From CAZHRJ01 sp964534765 (GTDB taxonomy: Bacteria > Lindowbacteria > 2-12-FULL-62-27): a stretch of 6,527 nucleotides of DNA. Positions 1 to 4,497 of this stretch are shown in pieces. A program made the position numbers and the translations under genes. The notes beneath the pieces are model-generated. The model ran no database searches. It worked only from the letters and a program-made list of their open reading frames with translations, and was not told where the DNA came from. The stretch spans positions 1 through 6,527 of the forward strand of contig CAZHRJ010000160.1 in the NCBI GenBank assembly GCA_964534765.1. Direction: 5' to 3'. Numbering within the stretch: position 1 is the first letter of the stretch; every line of letters starts with the position of its first letter.

Positions 1-62
1 GCGGCGGTCGAATCAGAAAGGCGTCAAGATTGCTTCAATCGGCTAATCTCTTACGGTTTTTT

Positions 63-614
63 TTATTCGTGCGCCTCTGAAAACGGCAGCACCCATTCGC
101 CGTACTGTCCGGGATGGTAGTGGTCTTTGTACTGGTCATCCGCTGATCGCTTGATCCGAATCGCCCTGATCCCGGCTTTGTGCGCTTCCGTGATGTCCCC
201 GTCGCTGTCGCCGATGAAGAGAACCGTATTCCGCTCTTTGAGGACCAGCGACTTTTCCTTTGTCATGTAGATATCTTCGGGTTTCACCCCGTACTGCCTC
301 GAAACATGAATCCGGAACTGATCGCCCTTGACCTCCGGCCGCGCGGTGACCACGATGGGGGTATACCCGAAAATGCGGGTGACGGTAACCAGCGCCGCCA
401 CGCGCTTTTTCTTTTCGAAACTGAGCAGCCGGCTATTGATGAGGTCCCAATCGAGGTGCTCCGAAGGGTCCTCCCTTTTTTCCGCCAGAAAGGTGGGGGT
501 CGAAAAAGCCAGCGTCGAATCGTAATCAAACCCGATCGTCTTTTCCAGCGTCTTGTTGGCCGCAAAGGCGATCAGATACGCCATCACCAGAACCACAACC
601 AGAACTTTCTTCAT
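63..614 (-). CDS. Secreted class B acid phosphatase-like HAD hydrolase
   Basis: The 183-aa protein belongs to the HAD phosphohydrolase superfamily and most resembles class B (AphA-like) acid phosphatases, which remove phosphate from organic monophosphates in the periplasm. Residues 1-18 form a signal peptide (KK, a hydrophobic run to about residue 17, AFA cleavage site). Motif I is FDYDST, with nucleophile D30 and acid/base D32, followed by the FSTP segment typical of class B enzymes. Motif II is VVTAR (T90), the motif III lysine is probably K119 or K121, and motif IV is GDSDGD (136-140), followed by a C-terminal stretch closely matching the AphA pattern (AGIRAIRI, then QYGE). The protein is shorter than AphA (about 237 aa), with little between signal peptide and motif I. 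The ATG start has an AGGATCC Shine-Dalgarno-like site at 621-627. It is divergent from chrA. Fold and family are confident; the substrate is unknown. Confidence 0.9.
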   Translation of the reverse strand: MKKVLVVVLVMAYLIAFAANKTLEKTIGFDYDSTLAFSTPTFLAEKREDPSEHLDWDLINSRLLSFEKKKRVAALVTVTRIFGYTPIVVTARPEVKGDQFRIHVSRQYGVKPEDIYMTKEKSLVLKERNTVLFIGDSDGDITEAHKAGIRAIRIKRSADDQYKDHYHPGQYGEWVLPFSEAHE

Positions 615-707
615 CGCGCCGGATCCTATCTTATTTACTTTTCAAAAAAAACCCTCGGCTCATCGCCAATTGTACCGGAGCGGTCAAACAGCTATCCTGC
701 CGGCCTC

Positions 708-1994
708 ATGATCGCCCGGCCTCCTTTCCGTGACGCGTTTCGGTTCTGGGTCAAACTCGGGTTCATCAGCTTCGGCGGCCCCGCCGGGCAGATCGCGATC
801 ATGCACACGGAACTGGTCGAACGAAAGAAATGGATATCCGAAGAACGATTCCTCCATGCGCTCAATTACTGCATGTTCCTGCCGGGCCCGGAGGCTCAGC
901 AACTCGCCACCTATGTCGGCTGGCTGCTTCATGGAATGATCGGCGGAATCGTCGCGGGATTGTTTTTCGTTATCCCCTCCTTTTTTATTTTGACGGCTCT
1001 CAGCTGGGTCTATGTGACGCACGGCGCCGTCCCGGCCGTCGCGGCGATATTCGGAGGACTGCGCGTGGCGGTCCTGGCGATCGTTGTTTCGGCGATGATC
1101 CGGATCGGCCGGAAATCCCTGAAAAATGGCGCCTCTTTCGCTCTGGCCGCGCTGGCGTTTGCGGGACTTTATTTCTGGCACGTGCCATTCCCCATTGTCA
1201 TTCTCTCAGCCGCCGCTATCGGTCTTCTCGGAAATCGATTCCGTGCCCACCGCTCGCCCACGGATTCGTCCCCCGAACCCGGGCCTCTCGACGGCCATAC
1301 CCGCCCGCGTCTTTCGCATTCCATTCTGGTTCTGTTGATCGGTCTGACGATGTGGATCGGCGCGCTTTTTTTTCTGTCGGCGGTCTGGGGGAATTCCAGC
1401 GTTTTTTATCAGATGGGCAGATTTTTTTCGAAAGCGGCGATGGTGACCTTTGGTGGAGCGTATGCGGTTCTGCCCTATATCGCGCAAGCGGGCGTCGAAC
1501 ACTATCATTGGCTTTTGCCGGGACAGATGATCGACGGCCTGGGTCTGGCCGAAACGACTCCGGGGCCTCTTATCATGCTTGTGACGTTTGTGGGCTTTGT
1601 GGGAGCCTGGTCAAACGCCGCCGCCGTCGCGCTGTCGCCGGCCATGGCCGGCGTGTTGGGCGCGGTCGTGGCGACCTATGTTACGTTTCTTCCCTGCTTT
1701 CTGTGGATTTTCCTGGGCGCGCCGTACATTGAACAAACCCGGGGCAATGTCCCGCTGTCGTCGGCTCTCGGGTCGATTACGGCCGCGGTGGTGGGCGTGA
1801 TGCTCAACCTGGCCGTCTTTTTCGGCGCGCATGTGCTCGTTCCGGAACCGGGAACATTCGCCTGGCCGGCGTTTTTACTGGCCGCGGTGGCGTTTATCGG
1901 ATTATGGAAATTCGGATGGGATATCGTGTACGTGATTCTGGTAAGCGCCGGGATCGGGCTTGCCTGCCGGCAACTGGGAGTCCCCCTGGGCTGA
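708..1994 (+). CDS. chrA: Chromate transporter, two-domain CHR family
   Basis: The 428-aa integral membrane protein belongs to the CHR family (long, two-domain ChrA type), whose characterised members export chromate. The sequence shows an internal duplication. The N-half carries FISFGGPAGQ (about 19-28) and FLPGPEAQQLA (57-67). After a hydrophilic linker (about 178-202, rich in Pro/Ser/Arg) the C-half carries MVTFGGAYAVLPY (245-257) and GLAETTPGPL (279-288). Many hydrophobic segments fill the rest. The frame is open back to 180, but that part runs antisense to the phosphatase gene and has no family similarity. The ATG at 708 gives the usual N-terminus just before the KLGFISFGG motif. No clear Shine-Dalgarno site precedes it (the nearest purine run is at 676-680, too far), so translation may be weak or leaderless. 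Whether the substrate is chromate or another oxyanion cannot be told from sequence. Confidence 0.93.
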   Translation: MIARPPFRDAFRFWVKLGFISFGGPAGQIAIMHTELVERKKWISEERFLHALNYCMFLPGPEAQQLATYVGWLLHGMIGGIVAGLFFVIPSFFILTALSWVYVTHGAVPAVAAIFGGLRVAVLAIVVSAMIRIGRKSLKNGASFALAALAFAGLYFWHVPFPIVILSAAAIGLLGNRFRAHRSPTDSSPEPGPLDGHTRPRLSHSILVLLIGLTMWIGALFFLSAVWGNSSVFYQMGRFFSKAAMVTFGGAYAVLPYIAQAGVEHYHWLLPGQMIDGLGLAETTPGPLIMLVTFVGFVGAWSNAAAVALSPAMAGVLGAVVATYVTFLPCFLWIFLGAPYIEQTRGNVPLSSALGSITAAVVGVMLNLAVFFGAHVLVPEPGTFAWPAFLLAAVAFIGLWKFGWDIVYVILVSAGIGLACRQLGVPLG

Positions 1995-2005
1995 CGCGGT
2001 TCGGC

Positions 2006-2033
2006 TTGACATTTCACACTTGTAACGTATAAA
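2006..2033 (+). promoter_or_regulatory. Sigma70-type promoter for tRNA-fMet (and perhaps SWIB gene)
   Basis: A perfect -35 hexamer TTGACA (2006-2011) is followed after 16 nt by TATAAA (2028-2033), five of six matches to the -10 consensus. Transcription would start near 2040, about 19 nt before the mature 5' end of the tRNA, as expected for a short leader removed by RNase P. The promoter begins only 11 nt after the chrA stop codon. Confidence 0.75.
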
Positions 2034-2058
2034 GCCTACCAACAAAGCTGAATTGAGG

Positions 2059-2132
<74 letters not shown>

Positions 2133-2186
2133 CTTTTTCCTGGGCCGTATGGCTCAGCGAATTCTTATGTCACTCAGGAGGGGAAC

Positions 2187-2450
2187 ATGGCGGGGAAGAG
2201 AAAACCCAACGCTGCGTTTATGAAGCCGTTGCAGCCATCCGCAGCGCTCGGGGCCATTGTCGGCAACAAGCCGTTGCCGAGGACCGAGGTTATCAAGAAG
2301 TTGTGGGCCTACATCAAGAAGCACAAATTGCAGGATTCGAAGGAAAGACGCAAAATCAACGCTGATGCGGCCCTCAAAGTGGTGTTCGGCGGCAAGAGCA
2401 AGGTCGATATGTTTGAGATGGCCAAGCTCATCAGCAAGCACATAAAATAA
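2187..2450 (+). CDS. Stand-alone SWIB/MDM2-domain protein
   Basis: This 87-aa basic protein is almost entirely one SWIB domain. After a short lysine-rich tail (residues 1-12) come KPLQPSAALGAIVG (13-26), KPLPRTEVIKKLWAYIKKH (28-46), LQD, then INADAALKVVFG (57-68) and the C-terminal helix FEMAKLISKHI, the usual order of SWIB landmarks. In eukaryotes the domain is part of SWI/SNF chromatin-remodelling subunits and of the p53-binding MDM2 fold. Single-domain bacterial versions are known, for instance in Chlamydiae, where they have been linked to DNA or chromatin-like condensation. A DNA- or nucleoid-related role here is only an inference. The start is well supported by a strong Shine-Dalgarno AGGAGGGG at 2176-2183, 5 nt from ATG when counted from AGGAGG. 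It lies 54 nt after the tRNA with no terminator between them and could share its promoter. Confidence 0.93.
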   Translation: MAGKRKPNAAFMKPLQPSAALGAIVGNKPLPRTEVIKKLWAYIKKHKLQDSKERRKINADAALKVVFGGKSKVDMFEMAKLISKHIK

Positions 2451-2467
2451 AGAACAACGTCGGTTGA

Positions 2468-2495
2468 GTTTTCTCCGCTGCATGGCGGAGAGAAC
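2468..2495 (+). terminator. Stem-loop after SWIB gene, possible terminator
   Basis: TCTCCGC (2472-2478) pairs with GCGGAGA (2485-2491) around a 6-nt loop. The stem extends outward through a T-G wobble, two T-A pairs and a G-C pair to 2468/2495, about 11 bp in all. It lies 18 nt after the SWIB stop codon. No tight T-run follows (only GTTTCTTTG at 2505-2513), so it may be a weak or factor-assisted terminator or an mRNA 3' stabiliser. Confidence 0.45.
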
Positions 2496-2510
2496 ACAAA
2501 CGGCGTTTCT

Positions 2511-2539
2511 TTGATTCAAAAATCCAGTTTGGCTTGAAT
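2511..2539 (+). promoter_or_regulatory. Weak candidate promoter for the amidase gene
   Basis: TTGATT (2511-2516) and TTGAAT (2534-2539) are separated by 17 nt, and each matches four of six consensus positions. It sits after the stem-loop and before the chosen amidase start, where a promoter would be expected. The match is poor enough to arise by chance. Confidence 0.25.
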
Positions 2540-2612
2540 GGATGTTGGTTCGTCCGTTTCTGCCGGGGGGGAATGTGTGATCGGACCTGGACGGTCAGGT
2601 GACCTTATTCGA

Positions 2613-4340
2613 ATGTCCGGGGTTTGGGCTCTGGCCGTGGCGGGTGTCCTGGGGGTTGTGTTGTCCGCCCATTCACAGGAGCCGGAATCCATCCAGATTC
2701 GGATTATCTATCCAACGGATAAAATGTCCCTCCCGGCCATGGACCGGACATTCATCTATGGATCCGTGTTTCCGCCTTACGCCCGCGTCACCGTCAACGG
2801 AATCGATTCGCCCGTCGTCCAGTCGTCCCTCGGCGGATGGATGGCGCTGGTGCCGATTCAATCCGGAAAATTTCCTCTCATCGTTCAGGCCGACGCTGGC
2901 GACGGGCGAATCGAAACTCGGGCGATTTCAGTCAAAGTCGATAAGGCGGCGCAGGTCTCCGCGTCTGCGGCCGTGCCGATAGCCGATCAGGCGGTACACA
3001 AACCGAAAGAGGAAAAAATACTCAAACCCACGCGCATCGGCCGCATCGTCTCCGATACCGTGTTCCTCCGGTCCGGACCCGACGAGGGAACCGAACAGGC
3101 CGGGTTTGAGGTTCGGCTTCAAAAGGATGTCCTCGTCCACGTCGTCGGGCAAATCGATAAAAATCTCCACGTCCGTCTTTCCGATGTCGAATCCCTATGG
3201 ATCGACGCTTTCGCCGTCAGGCTCCTTCCCCGGCAGACGCCCATCCCCGAAAGCTGGATCAATGGCTGGACCGTCCACAGACTCGGCCGGATCAGCGCCT
3301 CCGGCGCCCCAAGTGCCGGCGTCTCCGACGCCGGCCGGATCAGCCGCTCCGCGGCCCCCAGTGCCGGCGTCTCCGACGCCGGTCGGATCAGCCGCTCCGC
3401 GGCCCCCAGTGCCGGCGTCTCCGACGCCGGTCGGTCGACCATCATTTCGACCACCCTGCAGGAATTGATCCCCTACCGGGTCATCCCCGCAGTCGACGGC
3501 CGCTCGATTTCCCTGAGACTCTACGGCGGCGTCGCGAATACCGATTGGATCCATTACGCCGCCGATGACCCTTGGATCCGCCTGGCCGTATGGTCCCAGC
3601 CGATGGAACATGTCTACCAGCTGGACCTGGACCTGCGCCGGCCGATCTGGGGATATGACATTCGATATGAAAATCGAAAGTTGATATTGGAACTGTACGA
3701 CCCGCCGGGTATCAGCCTGCCGGCCAGCCCCGCGGAGCGTCCATCTCGGCGGCGGGATCGACTCTCGGCGGAAACGCCGACGCAGACCCTGTCCGGCGTT
3801 CGGATCGGCGTCGATCCCGGTCACCCGCCGCTGGGGACATTCGGGCCCATGGCCACACAGGAACACGCGGTGAATTGGCTCCTTGCGATTCAACTCCGGG
3901 ATGCGCTGATCACTCGCGGCGCCTCCGTCTTCCTCACGCGGCAGGATCAGGAAACCGTCCCACTGCCGGACCGCGTGGTTCGGGCCCGCGCGGCGGGATC
4001 TGATTTGTTCGTGTCGATCCACACCAACGGCCTGCCGGCGGGCGCCGATCCCTTCCAGATGAATGGTTACAGTGTCTTTTACTTCCAGCCCTTCAGCCAT
4101 CCTCTGGCCGAATCGGTTCACGGGGCAATGCGGGATCAGATCCCGCTTCGGGATGACGGACTCCATTTCGGCAATTTCCACGTCATTCGACAGACCTTCA
4201 TGCCGTCCATCCTGATCGAATGCGCCTACCTCATCTGGCCACCGGAAGAGGAACTGCTTCTCAATCCCAACTTCCAGGCCCGCATCGCCCATGCCGTCGC
4301 TTCCGGTATCGAACAATTCGTCCGGGAAAGGGCTGAGTAG
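2613..4340 (+). CDS. Exported N-acetylmuramoyl-L-alanine amidase (Amidase_3)
   Basis: The 575-aa protein should cleave the bond between MurNAc and the L-Ala of the stem peptide in peptidoglycan, in the periplasm. Residues 1-21 form a signal peptide (cleavage after AHS). Next come a beta-rich Ig-like segment (about 28-108), an SH3-like segment (139-206), a repeat-derived linker (225-272, three 16-residue units), an AMIN-like beta segment (about 296-363), a basic linker and the Amidase_3 catalytic domain (394-570). Zinc ligands are H404 (DPGH), E417 (QEHAVN) and H470 (SIHTN), and the catalytic glutamate is E536 (IECAYL). The frame is open back to an ATG at 2538, but the start at 2613 puts the signal peptide at the N-terminus and has an AGGTGA site at 2597-2602. 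The gene converges on the addA-like gene. The catalytic call is firm; the non-catalytic domains are judged by pattern only. Confidence 0.92.
   Translation: MSGVWALAVAGVLGVVLSAHSQEPESIQIRIIYPTDKMSLPAMDRTFIYGSVFPPYARVTVNGIDSPVVQSSLGGWMALVPIQSGKFPLIVQADAGDGRIETRAISVKVDKAAQVSASAAVPIADQAVHKPKEEKILKPTRIGRIVSDTVFLRSGPDEGTEQAGFEVRLQKDVLVHVVGQIDKNLHVRLSDVESLWIDAFAVRLLPRQTPIPESWINGWTVHRLGRISASGAPSAGVSDAGRISRSAAPSAGVSDAGRISRSAAPSAGVSDAGRSTIISTTLQELIPYRVIPAVDGRSISLRLYGGVANTDWIHYAADDPWIRLAVWSQPMEHVYQLDLDLRRPIWGYDIRYENRKLILELYDPPGISLPASPAERPSRRRDRLSAETPTQTLSGVRIGVDPGHPPLGTFGPMATQEHAVNWLLAIQLRDALITRGASVFLTRQDQETVPLPDRVVRARAAGSDLFVSIHTNGLPAGADPFQMNGYSVFYFQPFSHPLAESVHGAMRDQIPLRDDGLHFGNFHVIRQTFMPSILIECAYLIWPPEEELLLNPNFQARIAHAVASGIEQFVRERAE
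3289..3432 (+). repeat. Three tandem 48-bp palindromic units inside the amidase gene
   Basis: The units are 3289-3336, 3337-3384 and 3385-3432. The second and third are identical base for base. Each starts GGATCAG and contains a short hairpin (GCGCC or GCCGC stem, TCC loop) and a longer one (GCCGGCGTC, TCC loop, GACGCCGG plus C or T). The units abut without spacers. In the amidase frame they encode three 16-residue units ending SAGVSDA, between the SH3-like and AMIN-like segments. Related copies lie at 5204-5299 and 6476-6527 in the same DNA orientation. Confidence 0.95.
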
Positions 4341-4356
4341 ACCTGAATAAAAATTT

Positions 4357-4479
4357 ACCGCAGAGGCGCAGAGATGACGCGGAGATGACGCAGAGAGAGA
4401 GATTTTTTTTGGGAATAATCCTACTCAAAACTTTCCCATTCTCTGCGGCAGCTCTGCGTCATCTCTGCGCCTCTGCGGT
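4357..4479. repeat. Large inverted repeat between convergent genes, likely bidirectional terminator
   Basis: The outer arms 4357-4380 and 4456-4479 are perfect reverse complements over 24 nt, starting ACCGCAGAGGCGCAGAG. The pairing continues inward over 16 more positions with three mismatches (4381-4396 with 4440-4455), and a nested 6-bp pair TGGGAA (4410-4415)/TTCCCA (4433-4438) closes the centre. Within the left arm, GAGATGACGC is repeated with an 11-nt period (4371-4380 and 4382-4391). A run of eight T lies at 4403-4410. The element occupies most of the 157-nt gap between the amidase stop and the addA-like stop, so transcripts from both sides would form a long stem at their 3' ends. Intergenic repeats of the CGCAGAGRCGCAGAG type recur in many bacterial genomes, so this is probably a dispersed family; that is from memory, not checked. 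Confidence 0.85.
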
Positions 4480-4497
4480 GAAAATATCGCCGTAGTG

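Noticed and set aside
1..62. Left edge before the phosphatase stop codon
   Set aside because: I see no gene, hairpin terminator or repeat in it, only a T-rich stretch next to the stop codon.
180..707. Upstream extension of the chromate transporter frame (176 more codons)
   Set aside because: It lies almost wholly antisense to the phosphatase gene, shows no family similarity and is basic and low in hydrophobicity; the transporter begins naturally at 708.
615..707. Promoters in the gap between the phosphatase and chrA
   Set aside because: Some hexamers match in part (TTGACC on the minus strand near 682-687; TTGTAC at 670 with TATCCT at 693 on the plus strand), but none has a convincing partner at proper spacing. 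I see no reliable regulatory site in this gap.
830..1732. 300-codon forward frame within the chromate transporter region
   Set aside because: It is an out-of-frame shadow of chrA without recognisable motifs and is very rich in Arg/Gly/Ser.
2565..2571. Run of seven G as a phase-variation switch for the amidase
   Set aside because: The better-supported start (2613, signal peptide and ribosome site) lies downstream, so slippage here would not change the protein.
3289..3432. Tandem 48-bp units as a CRISPR array
   Set aside because: The units abut without spacers, are nested in an open gene, and no cas genes are nearby.
3195..4316. Long open frame (373 codons) on the minus strand opposite the amidase
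   Set aside because: It is the antisense shadow of a gene with clear zinc and catalytic residues; its length comes from GC-rich composition and the stop-free repeat units.
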